Assembly: GCA_039819065.1 (NCBI GenBank)
Contig: JBCBSS010000016.1
Location: 1-64,000, forward strand
Length of the DNA stretch: 64,000 nucleotides
Source: JBCBSS01 sp039819065
Lineage (GTDB): Bacteria > Bacteroidota > Bacteroidia > Cytophagales > Cyclobacteriaceae
Direction: 5' to 3'
A program made the translations under genes and the position numbers. The stretch's first letter is position 1, and each line of letters opens with the position of its first letter. The notes below the pieces were generated by a model. The model was given only the letters and a program-made list of their open reading frames with translations, was not told the origin of the DNA and made no database searches. Shown here piece by piece: positions 9,760 through 18,088 of this stretch.

Positions 9760-9790
9760 CAAATGTACGACAATTTATTTTCAATGCAAA
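9760..9790 (-). promoter_or_regulatory. Promoter of rimP-nusA-infB
   Basis: Exact Bacteroidota promoter on the minus strand: TTTG (plus coordinates 9787-9790), 19 bp, TACATTTG (9760-9767). The start of transcription should fall near 9754, giving a leader of about 50 bases that contains the hairpin at 9711-9737. Confidence 0.85.
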
Positions 9791-9843
9791 TGCGTATCAT
9801 TGAGGAAGGACATCTATCAGCAATTGTCTTATAAGTTGAGATA

Positions 9844-10866
9844 ATGAAAATCAGAAAAACCTTATTCGATCAGATCAATATCATTTTGGTGATTGGCCTG
9901 ATCATTACGGCTTGTGATAATGGGTCAAAAAATAAAGGTGAAACTACCGAGAAGCCTGCACTTGAGAAAACAGTCGATGTACCGGACTTCAACAGTGACT
10001 CAGCCTATGCTTTCATCGAGACGCAAATAGAACTTGGCCCTAGGGTGCCAAACACTGAGGCTCATACAAAAGCCGGTGATTACTTCATTGCTCAATTGAA
10101 AAGTTATGGTGCTGAAGTGGTCGTCCAAGATTTTGATGCTGAAACTTTTGATGGCACTCAATTGTATCTGCGGAATATTATTGGAAGCTTTTTCCCAGAC
10201 AAACAGAAGAGAATACTACTAGCCGCCCATTGGGATACCCGACCATTTGCAGATAAGGATACCGTAGGTCAGGATAAACCAATAGATGGAGCTAATGACG
10301 GAGCAAGTGGTGTCGGCGTTCTACTAGAAATAGCTCGGGTTATAGGTTCTGCTAGTAATACACCGAATGTAGGTGTAGATATTATTCTATTTGATGGAGA
10401 AGATTGGGGAGAGAAACATGGTGAGATTCAAAAGCCAACTCCAGATGGCCTATACTCTTGGTGGTGTCTAGGTTCTCAATACTGGTCTCAAAACAAGCAT
10501 GACAAAGACTACTCTGCTTATTATGGCATTCTACTAGACATGGTCGGCGCTTCGGGATCACAATTTGCGATGGAAGGTGAATCTATGCGTTATGCTCCCA
10601 GCGTTATGAGGAAGGTATGGGATAGAGGCAACAAGCTAGGTTATAGCAATTACTTCGTGTACGACGAGCAGCCTGGTATTACTGATGATCATGTATTCGT
10701 GAATGAGCTAGGCAAGATACCCATGATCAATATTGTTCACTATGATCCTGCTGTCGGGTATTTTGGTGATTACCATCACTCAAGTAAGGACAACCTGGAT
10801 ATCATTGATAAGAAGACGCTTGAGGCCGTCGGGGAAACTGTACTGAATGTACTTTATTACGAATGA
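9844..10866 (+). CDS. M28-family lipoprotein, glutaminyl-peptide cyclotransferase-like
   Basis: 340 residues with a lipoprotein signal (lipobox IITAC, Cys about residue 20). The fold is that of zinc M28 peptidases and animal-type glutaminyl cyclases. Likely metal ligands are His129 in LLAAHWDTRP, the Asp in GANDGASGVG, the Glu/Asp of FDGEDWGE, and the late His in DYHHSSKDNLD. The DGEDWG and HHSxxDN pattern favours glutaminyl cyclase over aminopeptidase. The enzyme would close N-terminal glutamine into pyroglutamate on exported proteins, which is common on periplasmic and surface proteins of Bacteroidota. An aminopeptidase cannot be excluded. Its last 10 bases overlap the end of convergent rmlA. 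Confidence 0.85.
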   Translation: MKIRKTLFDQINIILVIGLIITACDNGSKNKGETTEKPALEKTVDVPDFNSDSAYAFIETQIELGPRVPNTEAHTKAGDYFIAQLKSYGAEVVVQDFDAETFDGTQLYLRNIIGSFFPDKQKRILLAAHWDTRPFADKDTVGQDKPIDGANDGASGVGVLLEIARVIGSASNTPNVGVDIILFDGEDWGEKHGEIQKPTPDGLYSWWCLGSQYWSQNKHDKDYSAYYGILLDMVGASGSQFAMEGESMRYAPSVMRKVWDRGNKLGYSNYFVYDEQPGITDDHVFVNELGKIPMINIVHYDPAVGYFGDYHHSSKDNLDIIDKKTLEAVGETVLNVLYYE

Positions 10867-11729
10867 GAGCCTTCAGCTATTCCCTGTAGGTATTTGCCGT
10901 AACCACTTTTTATCAGAGGTTCAGCCAAACTTAGAAGTTGCTGCTTATCTATAAAGTTCATTCGGTAAGCTATCTCTTCAATACAGCCGATTTTCAATCC
11001 TTGTCTTTCTTCTATTACCTGAACAAAGTTCCCAGCTTGCATCAGTGATGGGAAAGTACCCGTATCTAACCATGCCGTACCTCTGCTCAAAATACCTACT
11101 TTCAGCTGGCCTCTTTTGAGATATTCCTTATTCACGTCTGTGATTTCGTATTCTCCACGAGGGCTGGGCTTTAGGTTTCTAGCTATGTCAATTACCTGAT
11201 TATCGTAAAAGTATAGTCCCGGAACAGCGTAGTTGGATTTGGGCTCTGTTGGCTTTTCTTCAATAGATATGGCAACGTTGTTCTTGTCAAACTCTACTAC
11301 TCCATATCTTTCGGGGTCAGTCACGTGATAAGCGTAAATGACACCACCCTCAGGATTATTATTTTCCTGAAGTATCTTGATCATACCGGAACCATAAAAG
11401 ATATTATCTCCGAGGATCAAGGCGACTTTGTCATTTCCTATGAACTCTTCACCGATTATAAATGCCTGGGCCAACCCTTCTGGTTTTTCCTGAACGGCAT
11501 AGGAGAATTTACAACCCAACCTACTGCCGTCACCAAGTAGCTTCTCGAATAACGGCAAATCATGCGGTGTGGAAATAATCAACACTTCTCTCACTCCAGA
11601 TAATAGCAGTGTAGAAAGAGGGTAATAGATCATCGGCTTGTCGTAAACGGGCATAAGTTGTTTACTCACCGCTAAGGTAAGGGGGTGAAGTCGCGTGCCG
11701 GATCCTCCGGCCAATATAATACCTTTCAT
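10857..11729 (-). CDS. rmlA: Glucose-1-phosphate thymidylyltransferase
   Basis: 290 residues. It joins glucose-1-phosphate and dTTP to dTDP-glucose, the first step to dTDP-rhamnose and related sugars. The nucleotide-binding motif GIILAGGSGTRLHPLT is at the N-terminus, followed by SKQLMPVYDKPMIYYPLS and LILGDNIFYG. GLKIGCIEEIAYRMNFI near the end is typical of RmlA. It is the last gene of the nucleotide-sugar operon, 40 bp after rmlB. rmlC and rmlD are not in this window, so the end sugar could be rhamnose or another 6-deoxy-hexose. Confidence 0.97.
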   Translation of the reverse strand: MKGIILAGGSGTRLHPLTLAVSKQLMPVYDKPMIYYPLSTLLLSGVREVLIISTPHDLPLFEKLLGDGSRLGCKFSYAVQEKPEGLAQAFIIGEEFIGNDKVALILGDNIFYGSGMIKILQENNNPEGGVIYAYHVTDPERYGVVEFDKNNVAISIEEKPTEPKSNYAVPGLYFYDNQVIDIARNLKPSPRGEYEITDVNKEYLKRGQLKVGILSRGTAWLDTGTFPSLMQAGNFVQVIEERQGLKIGCIEEIAYRMNFIDKQQLLSLAEPLIKSGYGKYLQGIAEGSHS

Positions 11730-11769
11730 AGTTCTAGAGGTGTCTTTATAGAGTTGGGTGGGCTATCTG

Positions 11770-12819
11770 CTAGCCATATAGCTCTTTATAATAGTTTTGA
11801 TAATTCCCGGAAGTCACATGCTCTAACCATTCCTCATTTGAGAGGTACCAATCTACCGTCTTTTCCAATCCTTCTTCAAAAACCAAAGAAGGCTCCCAAC
11901 CCAACTCATCTTTAATCTTGGTGGCATCAATTGCATACCTCATATCGTGCCCCGCTCTGTCTTTTACAAAGGTGATGAGCTTCGCGGATTCCCCGTCAGC
12001 TCTACCAAGTTTTTTATCCATGACAGAACATAGCAAATACACTAAGTCAATGTTTTTCCATTCGTTAAAGCCACCAATATTATAGGTCTCACCTAATGCT
12101 CCTTCATGATACACTTTATCAATTGCCCTGGCATGATCAATCACATAGAGCCAATCTCTGATGTTTTCACCTTTTCCATAAACCGGTAAAGGCTGGCTAT
12201 TTTTGATGTTATTGATCATCAACGGAATTAGCTTTTCCGGGAATTGGTTCGGCCCGTAGTTATTGGAGCAGTTTGAAATCTTGATAGGCAGGCCGTAAGT
12301 ATTCTGAAAAGCTCTCACAAAATGATCTGAACTGGCTTTTGATGCAGAATACGGCGATTGGGGATCGTAGGAAGTGGTTTCAGTAAAATATCCTTCTGAG
12401 CCTAAAGATCCATACACCTCATCGGTAGATACATGGTAGAATATCTTATCCGACATATTATCTGCCCAAACTGCTCGTGCTGCGTTAAGCAAGTTCACCG
12501 TTCCAATTACGTTAGTGACGATAAACTCATTTGGGTTCATGATGGAACGGTCGACATGGGATTCAGCGGCTAAGTGGATGACACCGTCAAATTCATGTTT
12601 GGTGAATATGTCGTTGATATACTGCTGGTCTACTATATCTCCCTTGAGAAAGTGATAATTTGGCTTTTGTTCAATATCCCTGAGATTCTCAAGATTTCCC
12701 GCATAGGTTAAGGCATCCAAATTATAGATTTCATAATCCGGATATTGATTCACAAATAATCTTATTACATGTGAACCAATGAAACCGGCGCCACCGGTGA
12801 TTAGAATTTTTTTAGCCAT
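11770..12819 (-). CDS. rmlB: dTDP-glucose 4,6-dehydratase
   Basis: 349 residues, short-chain dehydrogenase (extended SDR) family. It converts dTDP-glucose to dTDP-4-keto-6-deoxyglucose using bound NAD. Visible motifs are the Rossmann TGGAGFIGSHVIRLF, the catalytic HVSTDEVYGSLG segment (Thr-Asp-Glu), YSASKASSDHFVRAF (YxxxK) and NNYGPNQFPEKLIPL. It works directly with rmlA downstream and shares the operon with the UDP-sugar genes upstream. Confidence 0.97.
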   Translation of the reverse strand: MAKKILITGGAGFIGSHVIRLFVNQYPDYEIYNLDALTYAGNLENLRDIEQKPNYHFLKGDIVDQQYINDIFTKHEFDGVIHLAAESHVDRSIMNPNEFIVTNVIGTVNLLNAARAVWADNMSDKIFYHVSTDEVYGSLGSEGYFTETTSYDPQSPYSASKASSDHFVRAFQNTYGLPIKISNCSNNYGPNQFPEKLIPLMINNIKNSQPLPVYGKGENIRDWLYVIDHARAIDKVYHEGALGETYNIGGFNEWKNIDLVYLLCSVMDKKLGRADGESAKLITFVKDRAGHDMRYAIDATKIKDELGWEPSLVFEEGLEKTVDWYLSNEEWLEHVTSGNYQNYYKELYG

Positions 12820-12857
12820 TACTGAAATGGGGAATTAGTTGTTTTGCTCTGTCTTAT

Positions 12858-13850
12858 CTAACGTTTTATATAAGACTCAAAGTCATTATGTTCTTTTGTG
12901 TAAAGTTCATCCTGACTTAAAGATTTGAAATATTCATAAGTTATTTTCAACCCTTCCTCTCTAGATACTTTGGGTGTCCAATCTAGAATCTCCTTAGCCC
13001 TCGTTATGTCTGGTTGTCGTTGTTTCGGATCATCTTTCGGCAAAGGCTTGTACGTCACTTTTTGAGTGGTGTTGGTAAGCTTGATGATCTCATCGGCAAA
13101 TTCCTTAATTGTAATCTCACCAGGGTTGCCAATATTCACCGGATATGCATAATCACTCATCAAAAGGCGATAAATACCTTCCACCAGATCATCAACATAG
13201 CAAAAAGACCTTGTTTGCGAACCATCTCCGAAGACGGTAAGATCTTCTCCTCGAAGTGCCTGACCTATAAAAGCAGGTAACACGCGACCATCATTCAGTC
13301 GCATTCGAGGGCCGTAAGTATTGAATATTCTAACGATTCTGGTCTCAACACCATGAAAGCTATGGTAGGCCATGGTGATGGCTTCCTGAAACCTCTTCGC
13401 TTCGTCGTAAACACCTCTGGGACCTATGGGATTAACGTTACCATAATAATCTTCAGTTTGTGGGTGAACCAATGGGTCTCCGTAGACTTCGGAAGTGGAT
13501 GCTACTAAGATTCTCGCATTTTTCGCTCGGGCCAGGCCAAGCAAATTGTGCGTACCAAGCGACCCTACTTTCAAAGTCTGAATAGGAATCTTTAAGTAGT
13601 CTATCGGGCTGGCTGGTGATGCGAAATGAAGAATGTATTCTAGCTCACCTGGCACATGAACGAATGTAGATACATCGTGGTGGGAGAACTCAAAGTCCTC
13701 CTTACCAAATAAGTGCTCTATATTCTTGAGGTCACCGGTTATCAAGTTATCCATAGCGATGACTCGATAACCTTCGGCAAGAAACCTATCACACAGATGA
13801 GATCCGAGGAACCCGGCACCACCTGTTATCAGGACTGATTTCTTACTCAT
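12858..13850 (-). CDS. UDP-glucuronate decarboxylase (UDP-xylose synthase)
   Basis: 330 residues, extended SDR. It decarboxylates UDP-glucuronate to UDP-xylose (or the 4-keto intermediate). It shows TGGAGFLGSHLCDRFLAEG at the N-terminus, ASTSEVYGDPLVHPQ, the active YDEAKRFQEA (YxxxK), and RIFNTYGPRMRLNDGRV, all typical of bacterial and plant UXS enzymes. It overlaps the end of the UDP-glucose dehydrogenase gene by 8 bp; the two enzymes act one after the other, so translational coupling makes sense. Confidence 0.93.
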   Translation of the reverse strand: MSKKSVLITGGAGFLGSHLCDRFLAEGYRVIAMDNLITGDLKNIEHLFGKEDFEFSHHDVSTFVHVPGELEYILHFASPASPIDYLKIPIQTLKVGSLGTHNLLGLARAKNARILVASTSEVYGDPLVHPQTEDYYGNVNPIGPRGVYDEAKRFQEAITMAYHSFHGVETRIVRIFNTYGPRMRLNDGRVLPAFIGQALRGEDLTVFGDGSQTRSFCYVDDLVEGIYRLLMSDYAYPVNIGNPGEITIKEFADEIIKLTNTTQKVTYKPLPKDDPKQRQPDITRAKEILDWTPKVSREEGLKITYEYFKSLSQDELYTKEHNDFESYIKR

Positions 13851-15156
13851 TGTTTTGCCCCCTTCCTATACTGTGATATTCAAATCCTAGCTTTTTCATA
13901 TTGCTTTGCTGATAGAGGTTACGTCCATCGAAAATAACTGGATTATTCAGGCTTACTTTCAATTGATCAAACTCCGGCGTTCTGAATACCGGCCATTCTG
14001 TAAAGATCATCAGCGCATCCGCACCTTCGACTGCCTCATACTCATTTTGAGTGTATGCGATTTGATCTCCAAATACACCCTTCACATTGTCCATAGCTTC
14101 AGGATCGTAAGCTCTTATTTTTGCTCCGGCTGCCAATAATGCAGTGATGTTTTCTAACGCAGGTGCCTCTCTGATATCATCAGTGTAAGGCTTGAAAGCC
14201 AATCCCCAGATAGCGATTGTTTTTCCGCTTAGCTCATCACTAAAATAAGCCTTAAGCTTGTCTATTAATTTGGTTTTCTGCTTGGCATTGACAGACATTA
14301 CCGACTTCAATATTTTAAAGTCATATTCTGCATCAATGGCAGATTTAGCTAAAGCCTGTACATCTTTCGGGAAACAACTTCCTCCGTATCCTATACCTGC
14401 GAACAAGAAGCGTTTTCCAATTCTACTATCAGTACCAACGCCTTTTCTTACCGCATCTACATCGGCTCCGAGCAGCTCACATAAATTGGCTATTTCATTC
14501 ATGAAAGTGATTTTAGTAGCCAGAAATGAGTTAGCAGCATATTTTGTTAGCTCAGCTGACCTTTCGTCCATGAATATGATCGGGTTCCCCTGTCGAACTA
14601 ATGGAGAATATAGTAACTCCATTACTTCTTTTGCCTTGTCTGACTCAGTACCTACCACAACGCGATCAGGTTTCATGAAGTCCTCGACGGCGACCCCTTC
14701 TCTTAGAAATTCCGGGTTAGATACAACGTCGAAATCAACCTTGGCATTAGCTGCAATTTTTTCGGTTACTTTTTCTGCGGTTCCTACTGGCACTGTACTC
14801 TTGTCTACTATAATGGTGTAGTCTTCCAAAAGTGGGCCGAGGTCTTCCGCTACCCTAAGTACATATTGAAGGTCGGCTGACCCATCTTCACCCGGAGGTG
14901 TAGGTAATGCCAAAAAGATGATCTTAGCCCCTTTGATGCCCTCTTCAAGGTTTGTGGTGAAGTCGAGCCTACCTTGTCTTATATTTCTTTCAAAAAGTAC
15001 ATCAAGCCCTGGTTCATAGATAGTTATGACACCATTCTTCAAGCTTTCTACTTTTTTCTCATCGATATCAATGCAAGTTACATGGTTGCCAGTTTCGGCA
15101 AAACAGGTTCCGGTTACTAAGCCAACATACCCGGTTCCAACTACTGCGATTTTCAT
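13843..15156 (-). CDS. ugd: UDP-glucose 6-dehydrogenase
   Basis: 437 residues. It oxidises UDP-glucose twice to UDP-glucuronate with NAD. The N-terminal VGTGYVGLVTGTCFAETG binds NAD. The catalytic cysteine lies in GIGYGGSCFPKDVQAL. The C-terminal UDP-binding domain has WGLAFKPYTDDIREAPAL. It is the first gene of a four-gene operon that supplies UDP-glucuronate, UDP-xylose and dTDP sugars for exopolysaccharide or surface glycans; no glycosyltransferases lie next to it here. Confidence 0.97.
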   Translation of the reverse strand: MKIAVVGTGYVGLVTGTCFAETGNHVTCIDIDEKKVESLKNGVITIYEPGLDVLFERNIRQGRLDFTTNLEEGIKGAKIIFLALPTPPGEDGSADLQYVLRVAEDLGPLLEDYTIIVDKSTVPVGTAEKVTEKIAANAKVDFDVVSNPEFLREGVAVEDFMKPDRVVVGTESDKAKEVMELLYSPLVRQGNPIIFMDERSAELTKYAANSFLATKITFMNEIANLCELLGADVDAVRKGVGTDSRIGKRFLFAGIGYGGSCFPKDVQALAKSAIDAEYDFKILKSVMSVNAKQKTKLIDKLKAYFSDELSGKTIAIWGLAFKPYTDDIREAPALENITALLAAGAKIRAYDPEAMDNVKGVFGDQIAYTQNEYEAVEGADALMIFTEWPVFRTPEFDQLKVSLNNPVIFDGRNLYQQSNMKKLGFEYHSIGRGQNNE

Positions 15157-15182
15157 ATGTTATTGTATTAGGAAATGAATAA

Positions 15183-15214
15183 TTACGTGATACGTAAAAC
15201 GAAGGACAAAAATA
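15183..15214 (-). promoter_or_regulatory. Promoter and small palindrome ahead of ugd
   Basis: An exact -7 box TATTTTTG reads on the minus strand (plus 15207-15214), 51 bp ahead of the ugd start; no clear TTTG sits at -33. Just downstream, at the expected transcription start, TTACGT-gat-ACGTAA (15183-15197) forms a 6-bp inverted repeat that could be an operator. Confidence 0.5.
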
Positions 15215-15289
15215 AAAGCAATAAGGTAAGATTATAGAATTATCTGACTTTTCTCCCTGTATATCAGTGAGATTTAACAAAAACTTATT

Positions 15290-15339
15290 TTGCCAAACGA
15301 ATGTTAGTTTGGCAATTGATTGCGGTTCTTATAATTTAG
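15290..15339 (+). promoter_or_regulatory. Promoter with overlapping 9-bp inverted repeat (candidate operator)
   Basis: TTGCCAAAC (15290-15298) and GTTTGGCAA (15307-15315) are perfect inverted arms with an 8-base spacer. The right arm contains TTTG (15308-15311), which serves as the -33 element to TAATTTAG (15332-15339) after 20 bp, one base off the -7 consensus. A dimeric regulator bound here would cover the -33 element of the acyl-CoA dehydrogenase gene. Confidence 0.6.
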
Positions 15340-15360
15340 CGGAAAAATCCTCATATAACT

Positions 15361-16530
15361 ATGCAAGCAACACTCGAAAATCCTGTGGCAATCAGTTTTG
15401 AAGAGAACGAAAATCAAAAAATGATTGCCCAAATGATTCGTGATTTCGGGGAAAGAGAAATCAAACCCCACATGATGGACTGGGACGAGTCCCAGGAATT
15501 TCCCGTTAACCTTTTCAAAAAGCTAGGGGAACTTGGCTTGATGGGAGTACTTGTGCCACAAGAGTATGGTGGTTCGGGATTCGGCTATCTGGAGTATGTC
15601 ACGGCCATTTCAGAATTGGCAAAAATTGACGGTTCTATTGGGTTGTCTATGGCAGCGCACAACTCATTATGTACTGGTCATATTTTGCAATTCGCAAGCG
15701 AAGAGCAGAAAAGCAAATATCTACCTAAGCTGGCAACAGCTGAGTGGATTGGCGCATGGGGCCTCACCGAACCTAATACGGGCTCAGATGCAGGTAACAT
15801 GAAAACAGTGGCCGTTGAAGACGGAGACTATTATGTAATTAATGGCGCCAAGAACTTTATCACCCATGGAAAATCTGGTGATGTAGCGGTGGTCATTGTT
15901 AGAACTGGTGAAGTAGGTGATTCTCATGGAATGACAGCATTCATCATTGAGAAGGGTACACCTGGATTCAGCGCAGGTAGAAAAGAAAACAAATTGGGCA
16001 TGAGAGCCTCTGAGACTACCGAATTAATATTCCAAGATTGCAGAGTGCACAAAGACCAAATCATTGGTAAGGTTGGAGAAGGTTTTGTGCAGTCACTCAA
16101 AGTATTGGATGGTGGTAGAATTTCGATAGCTGCTCTAAGTTTGGGTATTGCACAAGGAGCACTGGAAGCGTCTATCCAATATTCGCAGGAAAGGCATCAA
16201 TTCAACCAGCCTATCGCCAAATTTCAGGGTATCTCATTCAAGTTAGCCGAGATGTCTACTAAAGTAGATGCGGCTAAACTGTTGACGATCCGTTCAGCTG
16301 AGATGAAGAACAGAGGTGTCAATGTTAACAAGGAGTCGGCTATGGCAAAGTACTATGCCTCAGAAGTAGCGGTCGATGTATCTAATGACGCCGTGCAAAT
16401 TTTTGGTGGCTATGGCTATACGAAAGACTATCCGGTGGAAAAATTTTACAGGGATTCGAAGCTCTGCACCATAGGTGAAGGGACTTCTGAAATACAAAAA
16501 CTTGTAATTTCCAGGGCAATCTTAAAGTGA
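15361..16530 (+). CDS. Acyl-CoA dehydrogenase
   Basis: 389 residues, the usual length of soluble FAD-dependent acyl-CoA dehydrogenases that form the 2,3-double bond in fatty-acid or branched-chain amino-acid breakdown. The N-terminal helical domain is followed by the middle beta domain (WGLTEPNTGSDAGNMKT and NGAKNFITHGKSGDVAVV) and the C-terminal helical domain with ERHQFNQPIAKFQGI, IFGGYGYTKDYPVEKFYRD and the catalytic Glu in IGEGTSEIQK. Substrate chain length cannot be read. It is a single gene with a promoter carrying a perfect inverted repeat, so transcription control by a fatty-acid regulator is likely (inference). Confidence 0.93.
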   Translation: MQATLENPVAISFEENENQKMIAQMIRDFGEREIKPHMMDWDESQEFPVNLFKKLGELGLMGVLVPQEYGGSGFGYLEYVTAISELAKIDGSIGLSMAAHNSLCTGHILQFASEEQKSKYLPKLATAEWIGAWGLTEPNTGSDAGNMKTVAVEDGDYYVINGAKNFITHGKSGDVAVVIVRTGEVGDSHGMTAFIIEKGTPGFSAGRKENKLGMRASETTELIFQDCRVHKDQIIGKVGEGFVQSLKVLDGGRISIAALSLGIAQGALEASIQYSQERHQFNQPIAKFQGISFKLAEMSTKVDAAKLLTIRSAEMKNRGVNVNKESAMAKYYASEVAVDVSNDAVQIFGGYGYTKDYPVEKFYRDSKLCTIGEGTSEIQKLVISRAILK

Positions 16531-16532
16531 TA

Positions 16533-16563
16533 TTTGAAATAATTGCAAAACCCACTATATTTG
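16533..16563 (+). promoter_or_regulatory. Promoter of rpsU
   Basis: Perfect Bacteroidota promoter: TTTG (16533-16536), 19 bp, TATATTTG (16556-16563). It begins 3 bp after the acyl-CoA dehydrogenase stop and lies 25 bp ahead of the rpsU start, so rpsU-xer-hpf forms its own transcript. Confidence 0.9.
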
Positions 16564-16587
16564 CAGCCCGTTTAAGGTAAACAGATT

Positions 16588-16782
16588 ATGATAATAATAA
16601 ACGTTAAAGAGAACGAATCAATAGATAAAGCGCTCAAAAGATTCAAGAAGAAGTTTGAGAAGACTGGAGTATTGAAAGAATTGAGATCGCGTACGTTCTA
16701 CGAAAAGCCATCAATTAAAAGAAGAACAGTGAAATTGAAAGCGGCATACAGACAAAAAATGTACGCCAAAGAAAATTATTAA
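16588..16782 (+). CDS. rpsU: 30S ribosomal protein bS21
   Basis: 64 residues, normal for Bacteroidota. The sequence has the bS21 pattern: an acidic start (INVKENESIDKALKRFKKKF), ELRSRTFYEKPS and a basic C-terminus (KRRTVKLKAAYRQKMYAKEN). In Bacteroidota bS21 helps sequester the anti-Shine-Dalgarno end of 16S rRNA, matching the scarcity of Shine-Dalgarno sites in this window. It heads the rpsU-xer-hpf cluster. Confidence 0.96.
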   Translation: MIIINVKENESIDKALKRFKKKFEKTGVLKELRSRTFYEKPSIKRRTVKLKAAYRQKMYAKENY

Positions 16783-16816
16783 TTCACTGTTTTTTATCTA
16801 CCATAATTGCTAAGTT

Positions 16817-16845
16817 AGTAATACGAATAGTGGGTTCGTATTACT
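16817..16845 (+). promoter_or_regulatory. 11-bp perfect hairpin just upstream of the xer gene
   Basis: AGTAATACGAA and TTCGTATTACT pair over 11 bp with a 7-base loop (TAGTGGG) and end 5 bases before the xer start codon. No T-run follows, so it is not a standard terminator. It could limit translation of xer, act as an RNA-processing site that protects rpsU mRNA, or be a protein site on DNA. Confidence 0.55.
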
Positions 16846-16850
16846 GATTT

Positions 16851-17732
16851 ATGCAGAGTTCTTTTCTCAAATATCTAGAATACGAAAAGCGTTATAGTAA
16901 GCACACCATCAGCTCTTACCACGCTGATCTGACGCAGTTCCAATCCTATCTAGATTCACAGTTTCCCGATAGCTCATTAGAAGAAGTTAACTACGCGCTT
17001 ATACGCTCGTGGGTCATTTCTTTGGTTGAGGAAAAACTTTCACCATCTTCAGTTAATCGAAAGATCGCTTCTTTGCGTGCCTATTATAAATTTCTCCTCA
17101 GAAGGGAAATAATAGACAAAGATCCAACTACGAAGATCCGACCTTTAAAGACAGCCAAGAAACTTCCTCAATTTGTTCAGGAAAATGATATCATACGTTT
17201 ATTGAATGATTTTCGCTTCGAGGAAAGCTTTGAAGGTTATCGGGATAGGATAATAATGGAGTTGCTGTATGGTACAGGTATTCGCCTATCAGAGCTAATC
17301 AACTTACCGGTTAGCAACATAGATTTCCATCAAAATACTTTGAAGGTACTTGGCAAGAGAAATAAAGAAAGGGTAATTCCTTTTACCGACGTAACTTCCC
17401 ATTTGTTACAGTCGTACCTCAACCAAAAGAACAATTTCTTTTCGGGACAATCGGCAGAAAATTTGCTCGTTACCAATGAAGGCAAGCCATGCTATCCGAT
17501 GTTTGTATATCGTACTGTGAAAAAGTATTTGAGTTTATTTACAACACTTGATAAACGTAGCCCCCATGTATTGCGACATACATTCGCAACGCACTTGTTG
17601 AATAAAGGTGCTGACCTTAACGCGGTGAAAGACTTATTAGGTCATACCAGCCTTGCCGCTACCCAGGTCTACACGCATAATTCAATTGAAAAACTAAAGG
17701 CTGCTTTCGAGCAGGCTCACCCAAAAGCGTAA
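16851..17732 (+). CDS. xerC: Tyrosine recombinase, XerC/XerD type
   Basis: 293 residues. Xer recombinases resolve chromosome dimers at dif. The N-terminal SAM-like core-binding domain (FLKYLEYEKRYSKHTISSY) spans about 1-85. The catalytic domain shows Arg in GTGIRLSELI, HVLRHTFATHLLNKGADL (HxxR), LLGHTSLAATQVYTH and the nucleophilic Tyr of VYTHNS. Its place between rpsU and hpf is a stable arrangement in Bacteroidota, pointing to a core Xer rather than an integrase of a mobile element. XerC versus XerD cannot be settled from sequence alone. Confidence 0.88.
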   Translation: MQSSFLKYLEYEKRYSKHTISSYHADLTQFQSYLDSQFPDSSLEEVNYALIRSWVISLVEEKLSPSSVNRKIASLRAYYKFLLRREIIDKDPTTKIRPLKTAKKLPQFVQENDIIRLLNDFRFEESFEGYRDRIIMELLYGTGIRLSELINLPVSNIDFHQNTLKVLGKRNKERVIPFTDVTSHLLQSYLNQKNNFFSGQSAENLLVTNEGKPCYPMFVYRTVKKYLSLFTTLDKRSPHVLRHTFATHLLNKGADLNAVKDLLGHTSLAATQVYTHNSIEKLKAAFEQAHPKA

Positions 17733-17753
17733 TTTTTTCAAACCTTAAATACA

Positions 17754-18044
17754 ATGTATATGAAGTTACAAATGCATTCTATCCATTTCGATGCCGACAG
17801 TAAGCTTCTTGATTTCATTCAGAAGAAAGTGGACAAGCTAGAAACATTTTATGACAGAATGGTAGACGGAGAGGTGTTTCTAAGACTCAATAATGAGGGT
17901 ATTGAAAACAAGACGGTGGAGATCAAACTAAATATCCCCGGCGGGCAATTATTTGCCAAAGAAGATGCAAAAACTTTTGAACAGGCTACTGATAGTGCTA
18001 CCGAAGCACTAAGACGACAAATACGAAAGTATAAACAAAAGTAA
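17754..18044 (+). CDS. hpf: Ribosome hibernation promoting factor, short HPF/RaiA family
   Basis: 96 residues. The fold begins LQMHSIHFDADSKLLDFIQ and contains KVDKLETFYDRM and ATDSATEALRRQIRKYKQK, the S30AE domain that binds the decoding centre of resting ribosomes. It lacks the C-terminal dimerisation domain of long HPF, so it is the short form. Two starts are possible (MYMKLQ; the second Met two codons later). It is 21 bp after xer and ends the cluster, with two hairpins following. Confidence 0.9.
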   Translation: MYMKLQMHSIHFDADSKLLDFIQKKVDKLETFYDRMVDGEVFLRLNNEGIENKTVEIKLNIPGGQLFAKEDAKTFEQATDSATEALRRQIRKYKQK

Positions 18045-18088
18045 ACATGAATTAACCTTCATGTAAGCCGCTCCAAGCGGCTTTTTTT
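18045..18088 (+). terminator. Double hairpin terminator after hpf
   Basis: First hairpin ACATGAA-ttaacc-TTCATGT at 18045-18064. Second hairpin GCCGCT-cca-AGCGGC at 18067-18081, followed by seven T. The second is a classic intrinsic terminator; its T-run touches the end of the convergent GH3 gene. Confidence 0.9.

Noticed and set aside
14258..14821. 187-residue plus-strand frame
   Set aside because: It is antisense to ugd and shows no domain.
16851..17732. Xer-like recombinase as integrase of a mobile element
   Set aside because: It sits in the conserved rpsU-hpf context with no att repeats, phage or transfer genes.
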